A stretch of DNA of 10,456 bases from Dehalococcoidia bacterium. GTDB lineage: Bacteria; Chloroflexota; Dehalococcoidia; Dehalococcoidales; RBG-16-60-22. Position 1 is the stretch's first letter. The number at the start of each line of letters is the position of its first letter. Positions 1 through 6,711 of the stretch are shown one piece after another. The position numbers and the translations under genes were made by a program. The stretch lies in contig JAUWLN010000052.1 of NCBI GenBank assembly GCA_030613665.1, forward strand, positions 1 through 10,456, read 5' to 3'. The notes under the pieces are model-generated. The model was given only the letters and a program-made list of their open reading frames with translations. It was not told where the DNA came from and made no database searches.

Positions 1-15
1 TTATAGGTTCAGCGC

Positions 16-31
16 TTCACGGTTCACGGTT
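16..31. repeat. Tandem 7-bp repeat upstream of mnmA
   Basis: TTCACGG occurs twice head to tail (16-22 and 23-29), followed by TT. It lies in the 71-base leader before mnmA, and the rest of that leader is AT-rich. I see no convincing promoter there: a weak TACTAT (55-60) has only a poor -35 partner. Two copies are too few to call a regulatory array, and the left window edge hides what precedes it. Confidence 0.35.
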
Positions 32-71
32 GGAGAACGGAGTTAAATTATCAATACTATAAGTAAATAAA

Positions 72-1220
72 ATGGGAAATCACAAAGTTAAAGTTGCGGT
101 AGGGCTGAGCGGCGGGGTTGATTCATCTGTAGCTGCCGTCCTGCTGAAGGAAAATGGGTATGATGTTATTGGCATTGCCATGGAGATATTTGACGGCACA
201 ATGGGGATGAAAGAAGGTGAAAAGCATGCTTGTTACGGGCCTGGTGAAAAAGAGGACCTGGAGAGTGCAGCATCACTTTGCCGAAAACTCCGAATTCCTT
301 TTCACAGGATCGATTTGAGAAAAGAATACAGAGAGTATGTGATCAATTACTTCACGAGTGAATACCTTGAAGGGAGAACACCGAACCCGTGCATTGTATG
401 CAACTATAAATTGAAGTTTGGTTTCCTCCTGGAAAAGGCAAGGGAGGCTGGAATCGATTTTTCGTTTTTTGCAACCGGCCATTATGCCCGAATAAAAAAA
501 TCCGGGGAACGCTTTTTCCTGAAAAGGGCTTCAGATCTGTCAAAAGCCCAGTCTTATTTTCTCTACGCGCTGACACAGGAGCAGTTACGCCACGCCCTGT
601 TCCCTATCGAGCACCTGACCAAAGCAGAGGTAAGGACAAAGGCAAGGGAGAGAAACCTTCCGACAGGCAGCCGGCCGGAGAGCCAGGACATCTGTTTCAT
701 TCCCAACAATGACTACGCCGATTTCCTCAAAGGCTTCCTCCCGCAGGCGTCCGAGCCGGGGCCCATACTGGATGAGCATGGAAATATACTCGGCAGGCAC
801 AGGGGAATCATAAATTACACCATCGGTCAGCGTAAGAGACTGGGCATCGCTGCCGGAGAGCCGCAGTACGTAATCGCTATCGAGCCGGAACACAACGCCG
901 TAATCGTAGGCTGCCGTGAAAGAGCTCTCGGTGACGAGCTTGTTGCAACTAACGTGAACTGGAGCGCCATTGACCGACCGACCGAAGCAATAACCGCCAG
1001 GGCCAAGATAAGATACCGCCATCCGGAAGCGGAGGCCTCCATAACTCCGGTTGATAAAGATAGTGTTTATGTAAAATTCAAAGAACCGCAGCCGGCCATC
1101 ACGCCGGGCCAGTCCATCGTGTTCTATAATGGCGATAAAGTCCTCGGCGGTGGTACAATAAAAGTATCCAGTAAGTTAATGGCGCTTGAGCCAGCGAAGG
1201 AGTGTGCCAGCAATGGCTAG
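72..1220 (+). CDS. mnmA: tRNA-specific 2-thiouridylase MnmA
   Basis: MnmA adenylates U34 of the Lys, Glu and Gln tRNAs and replaces its O2 with sulfur delivered through a persulfide relay, in the cytoplasm. The 382-residue protein has the usual family length. The PP-loop SGGVDSS is at residues 13-19. The first catalytic cysteine is C107 in PNPCIVCN, and the second, persulfide-forming cysteine is C208 in SQDICF. The tRNA-binding segment TIGQRKRLG follows, and then the C-terminal beta-barrel domain. The ATG at 72 puts the PP-loop at the normal distance from the N-terminus, but no Shine-Dalgarno stands in front of it; GGAG at 32-35 is too far. The end overlaps the MOSC gene by 8 bases, implying cotranscription. 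A cysteine desulfurase often precedes mnmA, but the left edge prevents checking. Confidence 0.97.
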   Translation: MGNHKVKVAVGLSGGVDSSVAAVLLKENGYDVIGIAMEIFDGTMGMKEGEKHACYGPGEKEDLESAASLCRKLRIPFHRIDLRKEYREYVINYFTSEYLEGRTPNPCIVCNYKLKFGFLLEKAREAGIDFSFFATGHYARIKKSGERFFLKRASDLSKAQSYFLYALTQEQLRHALFPIEHLTKAEVRTKARERNLPTGSRPESQDICFIPNNDYADFLKGFLPQASEPGPILDEHGNILGRHRGIINYTIGQRKRLGIAAGEPQYVIAIEPEHNAVIVGCRERALGDELVATNVNWSAIDRPTEAITARAKIRYRHPEAEASITPVDKDSVYVKFKEPQPAITPGQSIVFYNGDKVLGGGTIKVSSKLMALEPAKECASNG

Positions 1221-1656
1221 AGTCGTCGCCGTTTGCACCAGCCAGAAAAAAGGGACCCGAAAACAGGCCATCGCCGAAGGGCAGTTTAAAGCAGAGCATG
1301 GCCTGGTTGGCGATGCCCATGCCGGCGTCATGCCCAACCGCCAGGTCAGCTTGCTGACAATGGAAAGCATCGACAAGATGCGCGGTCGAGGCCTGGAACT
1401 CAACCCCGGCGATTTTGCCGAGAATATAACCATAGAGGGTATGAGCCTGCATACGTCGCCGATTGGCACCAGGCTGACCATAGGCGAAGGCGTGTTGCTT
1501 GAAGTCACCCAGATAGGCAAAGAGTGCCATACCGCCTGCGCCATCCGCCGCCAGGTGGGGCCGTGCATCATGCCCGAGGAAGGCGTTTTTGCCCGCGTTA
1601 TTAACGGAGGGAAAATCAGGCCCGGAGATGAAGTATCGACTGGAGAACGGCAATGA
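1213..1656 (+). CDS. MOSC domain-containing protein
   Basis: This is a 147-residue stand-alone MOSC (MoCo sulfurase C-terminal) domain. The family is beta-rich and is thought to bind or carry sulfur or sulfurated molybdenum cofactor; the exact substrate of short members like this is unknown. Family hallmarks visible are GDAHAG (residues 33-38), and a C-terminal block with C105, C109 (GKECHTACAI), C118 (CIMPEEGVFARV) and GGKIRPGDEV. I chose the ATG at 1213 because AGGAG at 1198-1202 lies 10 bases upstream. A TTG at 1186 would add nine residues but has no better ribosome site. The gene overlaps mnmA by 8 bases and nadA by 4 (ATGA), so the three are probably translationally coupled. Its position between a tRNA thiolase and an Fe-S enzyme is suggestive of a sulfur-related role, but that is inference. 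Confidence 0.9.
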   Translation: MARVVAVCTSQKKGTRKQAIAEGQFKAEHGLVGDAHAGVMPNRQVSLLTMESIDKMRGRGLELNPGDFAENITIEGMSLHTSPIGTRLTIGEGVLLEVTQIGKECHTACAIRRQVGPCIMPEEGVFARVINGGKIRPGDEVSTGERQ

Positions 1657-2567
1657 ACGATGTCAATGCCTTACTGGTAGAAAAGATTTTAAAGCTGAAG
1701 AAGAAAAGAAACGCCGTTATCCTGGTCCACAACTACCAGCTCGGCGAGATTCAGGATATCGCTGACTTCGTGGGCGATTCTCTGGAACTGAGCCAGAACG
1801 CCGCCAAAGTGAAGGCCGATGTCATCGTGTTCTGCGGTGTCCATTTCATGGCAGAAACGGCAGCCATCACCTGCCCGGAAGCAACCGTTCTCCTTCCCGA
1901 CCGGCACGCCGGCTGCCCGATGGCCAACATGATTACCGCGGAACAGCTGCGGCAGAAGAAGAAGGAGCTGCCCAATGCCACCGTGGTCTGTTACATCAAC
2001 TCAACAGCGGCGGTAAAGGCCGAATCAGATGTCTGCTGTACCTCGGCCAACGCCGTCAAGGTGGCAGAAAGCATTGATAATAACGAGATACTGTTCGTTC
2101 CCGACCAGTATCTGGGGCACTATGTGTCAACCAGGGTAAATAAGAAGTTTCACCTCTGGCCGGGCTACTGCCCGACGCACGTGCGCATTCAGCCCCAGGA
2201 TATTTTACAGATCAAGAAGGAAAACCCGCGGGCGAAGGCAATGGTGCACCCCGAATGTCGCCCTGACGTTATTGCCGTGGCAGACGATGTCATGAGCACC
2301 GGCGGCATGATACGGTACGCCAAGCGGGACGACGTTCAGGAATTGATTGTCGGCACTGAACTGGGCATCATCCACAGGCTGAAAAAGGAAAACCCGGGCA
2401 AAAAGTTTATCCCCGTATCGGTACAGGCCGTCTGCCCCAACATGAAACTCATCACTCTGGAGAAAGTACTCTGGTCGCTCGAAGAAATGAGACCGGTGGT
2501 AAAGGTACCAGAGGCCACCAGACTCAAAGCCAAGACTGCGGTGGACAGGATGCTGGCCATCGTCTGA
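1653..2567 (+). CDS. nadA: Quinolinate synthase NadA
   Basis: NadA condenses iminoaspartate with dihydroxyacetone phosphate to quinolinate, the pyridine precursor of NAD. It uses an oxygen-sensitive 4Fe-4S cluster. The 304-residue protein is of the compact type found in thermophiles and anaerobes. The three cluster ligands are placed as expected: C88 (HAGCPM), C173 (PGYCPTH) and C261 (AVCPNM). Other conserved blocks are HNYQ (26-29), CYINSTA (113-119), CCTSANA (128-134), HPECRPDV (199-206) and STGGM (215-219). The start overlaps the MOSC stop as ATGA, with GGAGA at 1642-1646 as ribosome site. No nadB or nadC is adjacent within the window, so the iminoaspartate source is not visible here. No clear terminator lies in the 59 bases before the convergent gene. 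Confidence 0.96.
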   Translation: MNDVNALLVEKILKLKKKRNAVILVHNYQLGEIQDIADFVGDSLELSQNAAKVKADVIVFCGVHFMAETAAITCPEATVLLPDRHAGCPMANMITAEQLRQKKKELPNATVVCYINSTAAVKAESDVCCTSANAVKVAESIDNNEILFVPDQYLGHYVSTRVNKKFHLWPGYCPTHVRIQPQDILQIKKENPRAKAMVHPECRPDVIAVADDVMSTGGMIRYAKRDDVQELIVGTELGIIHRLKKENPGKKFIPVSVQAVCPNMKLITLEKVLWSLEEMRPVVKVPEATRLKAKTAVDRMLAIV

Positions 2568-2626
2568 GATGAGCGAGTGGAAGCGGCCCGGTACATCGTT
2601 GTCCTGATTACCAGCGGAAGCGTCGC

Positions 2627-2968
2627 CTAGAGTACGTCCAGCTCATCAAGCAGTTTCAGCACGCGCAGCGCTTCGGCGAAACCGGTGGTGCCACTCATCA
2701 CTACATTGACACTGATGGTTTCCAGAATCTCTTCCCTGGTCGCTCCCTGCTCAAGCGCAAGCTTTGTCTGCCCCAGAATGCAATTGGTGCAGCCGGTACG
2801 AAGCGCTATCGCCAGTGCCATTAACCTTTTGACCTTGACACTGAGCGCACCGTCCCGATACACCGTATCGACAACACCGCGCTCGGCGGCGTACGTCTCC
2901 GGCAGATGTTGTTTGAATTTCTCAAGTAACTCAAGGCGCTCCTCGTCCAGTTTTACCTGACTTTCCAT
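2627..2968 (-). CDS. Carboxymuconolactone decarboxylase / AhpD-like family protein
   Basis: This 113-residue single-domain protein belongs to the all-helical CMD/AhpD superfamily. Members are either decarboxylases or CxxC thiol peroxidase/disulfide-reductase partners. The redox motif is C60-TN-C63 (RTGCTNCILG). The histidine that AhpD carries four residues after the second cysteine is Q67 here, so a full AhpD proton relay is not present. The downstream part, with GATREEILETIS followed by a TTGFAEALRVLKLL helix, is typical of the family. Ribosome site AGGAGGGAG precedes the ATG. The gene starts 18 bases after the aminotransferase stop, so the two are probably cotranscribed. A thiol-redox or small-molecule role linked to the aminotransferase is possible, but the substrate cannot be named. 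Confidence 0.85.
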   Translation of the reverse strand: MESQVKLDEERLELLEKFKQHLPETYAAERGVVDTVYRDGALSVKVKRLMALAIALRTGCTNCILGQTKLALEQGATREEILETISVNVVMSGTTGFAEALRVLKLLDELDVL

Positions 2969-2986
2969 GGAATCTCCCTCCTGTTG

Positions 2987-4333
2987 CTATTTCAGTTCCG
3001 CGATGGCGGTGTAAAGAATATCCAGCATCTCGTCCGCTTCTTTTTGGGTGGTTATAATGGGCGGGTTGAACCGCACCCGGGTGTAGTCCTTTGCCAGCGC
3101 CATACGCACGTACAGACCCCGCTCCAGCACCTTCCGTACCCACTTCTGCATCGCTGCGCCGTCGAACGGTGTCATAGTTTCTTTGTCCTTTACCACCTCT
3201 ATCCCCAGCATCATCCCCAGACCGCTGCAATCAGTGACACTGGGCAGTTCTTTGAACTCCCGGTTCAGACGCTCAAGGACATAAGCGCCCACCTTTTCCG
3301 CGTTCTCCACCATTTTGTCCCGGAAAATAATCTTCAGCGCGGCACCGGCCGCCGCAGCGCAGATGGGGTTGCCGTGCTGGGTAAAGCCGTGCCAGACCAT
3401 AGTACCCTTCAGTCCCTCGAAAACCCGGTCGCTGAGCAGTGTGGCGCCGAAGGGAAGATAGCAGCCGTTAATCGCCTTGGCCACCGTCATTATATCCCAG
3501 CTTACCGGCCAGTGCTCCTGACCCCACAGTTTCCCGGTTCTCCCGAAAGCGGTCTGCACTTCGTCGCATATCATAAACACGTCGTGGTCGTTGCATATCT
3601 GCCGCACGATGGGGAAATACTCGGGTGGCGGGGCCACGTTGCCCGCCGCACCCATCACCGGCTCGGCGACATAGGCGGCGACGCTGTCCGCCCCCTCCGC
3701 CTTTATGATTTTTTCCACGTAGCGGGCACAGATAATATCACAGGAGGGGTATTTCAGATTGAAGGCGCACCGGTTGCAGTAAAAGGTGGGAGCCTGAATA
3801 AAGCCCGCGGCGAGCGGTGCATACCCGGTCCAGAACGCGCCGCTCCCGGCGCGCGTCGCCGCCGCCGCGCCCAGTCCAGCCCCGTGAAAACCGTCCTGCA
3901 AGCTGATGATTTTATACTTTGGCTTCCCGTGAACATGCCAGTAAAGACGTGTCAGTTTGAATGATGTTTCCACCGCCTCCGTGCCGCCATTGTTGAAGAA
4001 GAAGTGAGCCATCCCCGGCGGCACCACTTTGGCCAGCTCCGCCGCATACTCGATAATGGGCACGTTCGACTGTCTGGACAGGAGGTGGGCAAACTGCAGT
4101 TTTCGCGCCTGCTCGCAGATAGCGTCGATGATTTCTTTCTGCCCGTGTCCCAACGTATTGCTCGTCTGCTGAGAGGCAGCATCGTAGTAAGCCTTTCCTT
4201 CGGTATCCCAGCACTTTACTCCCTCTGCCCTCTCTATAATCGGCCATTCTTCCTCACTGCCCACCACAGCAAAGCCGTGTACCAGGTGCTTCCGGTCCAG
4301 TGCCAGTAGTTCTTCAGTCCGCTTGCTTACCAT
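2987..4333 (-). CDS. Class-III PLP-dependent aminotransferase
   Basis: This cytoplasmic fold-type I aminotransferase (448 residues, usual length) belongs to the class that includes omega-amino acid:pyruvate, taurine, GABA and acetylornithine aminotransferases. The PLP-phosphate loop is NNGGTEA (114-120). The FHGAGLG block is at about 149-155, the PLP-pyridine aspartate is D257 in CDEVQTAFGRTG, and the Schiff-base lysine is K286 in TVAKAING. A cysteine cluster C186-x2-C189-x8-C198-x3-C202 lies in an insertion before the large-domain core; I recall a similar pattern in other members of this subgroup. The amino donor cannot be read from sequence; a beta- or omega-amino acid is the safest guess. 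A strong ribosome site (AAGGAGGAGGG) precedes the ATG at 4333. Generic database names such as aspartate aminotransferase family are not evidence of aspartate as substrate. Confidence 0.93.
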   Translation of the reverse strand: MVSKRTEELLALDRKHLVHGFAVVGSEEEWPIIERAEGVKCWDTEGKAYYDAASQQTSNTLGHGQKEIIDAICEQARKLQFAHLLSRQSNVPIIEYAAELAKVVPPGMAHFFFNNGGTEAVETSFKLTRLYWHVHGKPKYKIISLQDGFHGAGLGAAAATRAGSGAFWTGYAPLAAGFIQAPTFYCNRCAFNLKYPSCDIICARYVEKIIKAEGADSVAAYVAEPVMGAAGNVAPPPEYFPIVRQICNDHDVFMICDEVQTAFGRTGKLWGQEHWPVSWDIMTVAKAINGCYLPFGATLLSDRVFEGLKGTMVWHGFTQHGNPICAAAAGAALKIIFRDKMVENAEKVGAYVLERLNREFKELPSVTDCSGLGMMLGIEVVKDKETMTPFDGAAMQKWVRKVLERGLYVRMALAKDYTRVRFNPPIITTQKEADEMLDILYTAIAELK

Positions 4334-4381
4334 CTCACCCTCCTCCTTATCTGATTTTTAAAAAGCGTTGATATACCTGCC

Positions 4382-4414
4382 ATTATACAACAGGCCAGCA
4401 TTCTCACGCTGGCC
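4382..4414 (-). promoter_or_regulatory. Putative promoter/operator of the aminotransferase operon (or tgt terminator)
   Basis: On the minus strand a perfect TATAAT (4382-4387) lies about 50 bases upstream of the aminotransferase start. Just upstream of it is a perfect inverted repeat, GGCCAGC (4393-4399) and GCTGGCC (4408-4414), with an 8-base loop. No good -35 hexamer is found at 16-19 base spacing. The dyad may therefore be an operator for a regulator, or the stem of a terminator for tgt, which ends 32 bases before it. No clean T-run follows the stem, which weakens the terminator reading. Confidence 0.45.
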
Positions 4415-4446
4415 CGATTGCATCCTTCAAGACCGATACGGCTATA

Positions 4447-5634
4447 TTAATTCCCCGAAATCCCGATATCAAGCCTGCGCCCTTTCGACTTCAGCCACTT
4501 CTGTTTCTGGCTGACCCGAACCTGCTCATCCGTTGGTTCGTAGCGCGACCAGAATTCTTCGCGCAAACGAGAAAAAGTGCCGTCCGTTATCGCTACCCGT
4601 ATCTTTTCCATCAGGTTGTGTATGAAGTAAAGGTTGTGTATCGTCGCCAGCCGGTATGCCAGCAGTTCCCCGCTTTTAAAAAGGTGCTGCAGGTACGCCG
4701 CCGAAAAGGTGCGGCAGGTGTAGCATCCGCAGTCGGCAACGATGGGCTGCTCCATACGGCTGAAAGTGGCATTCCTGATGTTGCGACGCCCCTCCCGGGT
4801 GAAAAGGGCGCCGTTGCGGGCGACACGGGTGGGCAAAGCGCTGTCAAAGATATCAATGCCCCGCGCCACCCCCTCGATGATGTCCTCTGGAGAACCTACG
4901 CCCATCAGGTACCTCGGTTTTTCCCCGGGCAACTGCGCTGCCGTCTGTGCCACCGTTTCCAGGGTCAGCTTTTTCGGTTCGCCGACGCTCAGGCCGCCAA
5001 GTGCATAGCCGTCAAAATCAAGTGCGGTAAGAAATTCGACCGACCGCTGCCTCAGCTCGGGGAAGACGCCGCCCTGCACAATGGCAAACAGCGCCTGATT
5101 TTGATTTTTATGTGCTTTCCGGCATCTCTCCGCCCAGCGGTGAGTGAGCTCCATGGATTGCTGCACCTTCTCAAAGCTGTCGTCATAGGCCGAGCAAACG
5201 TCCAGCACCATTATAATATCCGCGCCCAGCCTTGCCTGGTAGTCAATGGCCAGCTCGGGAGTGAGGAAATGCTCGCTGCCGTCAATGTGAGAGCGGAAGG
5301 TCACCCCTTCCTCACTGATTTTGCAGAGCGGAGCCAGGCTGAAGACCTGGTAGCCGCCGCTGTCGGTCAGTATGGCGCCGTCCCAGGCCATCATTTTATG
5401 TAAACCACCCAGTCCTTCCGCCACGTCAATGCCCGGCCTCAGATAGAGATGATAGGTGTTGGCCAATATCATGCTGTAGCCGATGTCTTTCACCTCTTCC
5501 GGAGTCAGCGCCTTGACCGTGCCCTGGCTCCCCACCGGCATAAAGGCCGGAGTCGGTACCGTGCCGTGAGGAGTTATCAGCTCCCCTGCCCGGGCGCCTT
5601 CGCAGGTCTTTATTAAACGAAAATCGTTTTTCAT
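4447..5634 (-). CDS. tgt: tRNA-guanine transglycosylase (queuine/preQ1 tRNA-ribosyltransferase)
   Basis: Tgt exchanges G34 of GUN-anticodon tRNAs (Asp, Asn, His, Tyr) for a 7-deazaguanine base, preQ1 in bacteria, on the queuosine pathway. The 395-residue protein has the usual TIM-barrel length. D91 in LTDSGGYQVFS is the base-recognition/general acid position. D145 and C147 (LDVCSAY) contact the base. GGLSVGE (213-219) carries the valine typical of bacterial preQ1-type enzymes. D264 in IFDSALPTR is the nucleophile, in the place of the commoner FDCVLPTR. Zinc ligands are C302, C304, C307 and H333. The start is the only ATG giving the normal N-terminus; no strong ribosome site is adjacent, and GGAGAG lies about 20 bases upstream inside the preceding gene. 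It probably shares a transcript with the membrane protein nine bases upstream. Confidence 0.96.
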   Translation of the reverse strand: MKNDFRLIKTCEGARAGELITPHGTVPTPAFMPVGSQGTVKALTPEEVKDIGYSMILANTYHLYLRPGIDVAEGLGGLHKMMAWDGAILTDSGGYQVFSLAPLCKISEEGVTFRSHIDGSEHFLTPELAIDYQARLGADIIMVLDVCSAYDDSFEKVQQSMELTHRWAERCRKAHKNQNQALFAIVQGGVFPELRQRSVEFLTALDFDGYALGGLSVGEPKKLTLETVAQTAAQLPGEKPRYLMGVGSPEDIIEGVARGIDIFDSALPTRVARNGALFTREGRRNIRNATFSRMEQPIVADCGCYTCRTFSAAYLQHLFKSGELLAYRLATIHNLYFIHNLMEKIRVAITDGTFSRLREEFWSRYEPTDEQVRVSQKQKWLKSKGRRLDIGISGN

Positions 5635-5643
5635 TTTACTTGG

Positions 5644-6021
5644 CTATTTAAACTCTCTCCTGGATAGCACTGTTAGAACTACAACGGCGATTCCTGGAAG
5701 TAGTAGCACTACCTCAATCCAGTAGATTTCACCCCAAGACGAACTGGTAAGCCGAGGAAATAAGAACTGGGCGAAACAGAAGAAAACCGCAATAGAACCT
5801 GTCATTGCTAGAGGCCATCTGGTTCTCTGCAAATGATTTATGCCACCAGCAATAGCAAAAAAGGCAAATAAGGCCATCATAATGGGTAGGATACCTCCTA
5901 AAAAACTTAACCTTCCCTCCAATATAACCCCAAGAAGCGTTAGAATTGTATACAGAACCTGCAATCCACCCACGATTATACCCATAAACCCCGCTGCTAT
6001 CGGCATCCACGTCTTGTTCAT
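5644..6021 (-). CDS. Small four-helix membrane protein, function unknown
   Basis: I do not recognise this 125-residue protein. It has four hydrophobic segments at about residues 7-33, 40-62, 70-89 and 100-119, short polar loops (one with RTRW around 66-69), and a basic tail (SRREFK). The GxxGIIVGGLQ pattern in helix 1 and the overall layout recall small bacterial integral membrane DUF families, but I cannot assign one. No signal peptide cleavage site is evident and there are no catalytic motifs. The gene is visibly more AT-rich than its neighbours, and its ribosome site is weak (GGCGAG 10 bases before the ATG). It precedes tgt by nine bases, so it may simply lead the tgt transcript. The dense run of hydrophobic codons and the fit to a promoter at 6051-6079 argue that it is a real gene. 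Confidence 0.72.
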   Translation of the reverse strand: MNKTWMPIAAGFMGIIVGGLQVLYTILTLLGVILEGRLSFLGGILPIMMALFAFFAIAGGINHLQRTRWPLAMTGSIAVFFCFAQFLFPRLTSSSWGEIYWIEVVLLLPGIAVVVLTVLSRREFK

Positions 6022-6050
6022 TTTTTTAACTCGCCTGATTTGTTAGTCGT

Positions 6051-6079
6051 AGTATAGCCCAAGACGCGTGATTTGTCTT
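6051..6079 (-). promoter_or_regulatory. Putative sigma70 promoter for the membrane protein and tgt
   Basis: On the minus strand, AAGACA (6074-6079, 4 of 6 matches to TTGACA) is separated by exactly 17 bases from TATACT (6051-6056, 5 of 6 matches to TATAAT). The start codon lies 29 bases further on. No other promoter-like pair is obvious in this 87-base divergent intergenic region. Confidence 0.5.
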
Positions 6080-6081
6080 GG
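6059..6081. promoter_or_regulatory. Interrupted palindrome in the divergent intergenic region (candidate operator)
   Basis: CCAAGAC (6059-6065) and GTCTTGG (6075-6081) are perfect inverted 7-base arms separated by 9 bases. The right arm covers the putative -35 box of the minus-strand promoter and the left arm lies next to its -10 box, as a repressor site would. It could also affect the divergent Nudix gene, whose start is 28 bases away. The cognate regulator is unknown. Confidence 0.45.
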
Positions 6082-6108
6082 TGACGAAATAACGATAATA
6101 TTAAAACA

Positions 6109-6669
6109 GTGAAGGAAAGACTAAAGCAAATCCTGGCGCAGAGAGAGAAGCGGCGTATCTTCGACCCGAATGGTACCCCGTCCGCCGTTCTGGTGCCCAT
6201 CTACGAGAAAGACGGGCAGCCTCATATCCTGTTCATCAAGCGCACCGAGTGGGTGGAAAAGCACAAAGGCGAGATTTCTTTTCCCGGTGGCACCTATGAA
6301 GCGCAGGATAAAACGCTGCTTGATACCGCGCTGCGCGAGAGCGCCGAGGAAATCGGCCTGAAACCGGATGACGTTGAGGTCCTGGGCGAGCTTGACGAGA
6401 CCAGCGTCAAGACAAACTACATCATCACGCCCTTCTTAGGCTTCATCCCCTGGCCTTATGAGTTCAGGGTGGACGGCCGGGAGACCGAGGCAATAATCGA
6501 AGCCCCCATCTCAGCGCTGCTGGACCGGGGTCACTCCCGCCAGGAGTTAAGAGATGATGAAACAGTCACCACTTACCGGTACAATTACCAGGGCAGTGTA
6601 ATCTGGGGAGCTACCGCCCGCATTTTGGCCGAGTTCCTGGATATCTTCGCTCAGGCCGCACGGCCCTGA
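6109..6669 (+). CDS. Nudix hydrolase, CoA pyrophosphatase type (NudL/YeaB-like)
   Basis: The 186-residue protein is a cytoplasmic Nudix enzyme, probably hydrolysing CoA and its oxidised or acylated forms to 4'-phosphopantetheine and 3',5'-ADP. The Nudix box runs from G60 to L84, ending in R76-E77-SA-E80-E81-IG, which supplies the metal ligands. The canonical glutamate eight residues before the arginine is K here, with D68 beside it, as is usual in the CoA-pyrophosphatase subgroup. The preceding HKGEISFPGG (52-61) also fits the UPF0035/NuCoA signature. The start is GTG at 6109, the first start in frame. There is no Shine-Dalgarno, and a GATAAT at 6094-6099 sits so close that the transcript may be leaderless or nearly so. 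Substrate assignment is from motif similarity only. Confidence 0.88.
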   Translation: MKERLKQILAQREKRRIFDPNGTPSAVLVPIYEKDGQPHILFIKRTEWVEKHKGEISFPGGTYEAQDKTLLDTALRESAEEIGLKPDDVEVLGELDETSVKTNYIITPFLGFIPWPYEFRVDGRETEAIIEAPISALLDRGHSRQELRDDETVTTYRYNYQGSVIWGATARILAEFLDIFAQAARP

Positions 6670-6674
6670 CGTCC

Positions 6675-6692
6675 ACCCCTGCGGTCCGGGGT
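6675..6692 (+). terminator. Weak hairpin after the Nudix gene
   Basis: ACCCC (6675-6679) and GGGGT (6688-6692) can pair around an 8-base loop, five bases after the Nudix stop codon. The stem is short and no T-run follows, so it is at best a weak or factor-assisted terminator. Confidence 0.22.
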
Positions 6693-6711
6693 ATCTAACA
6701 ATCCCTTCAAT

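Noticed and set aside
2568..2626. Possible bidirectional terminator between nadA and the convergent CMD gene
   Set aside because: I could find no stable stem followed by a T-run in either direction.
2890..2945. CTCAAG repeated at short distance, resembling half of an HspR box
   Set aside because: The copies are direct, not inverted, three bases apart, and inside the CMD coding sequence; they do not match the CTTGAGT/ACTCAAG arrangement.
2984..3964. 326-codon open frame on the plus strand opposite the aminotransferase
   Set aside because: It lies wholly antisense to a clear PLP enzyme. Its translation is rich in H, R, G and P without recognisable domains, as is typical of the reverse strand of GC-rich coding DNA.
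4618..5403. 261-codon plus-strand frame opposite tgt
   Set aside because: Tgt on the minus strand is complete with all catalytic and zinc residues, and this frame encodes nothing recognisable.
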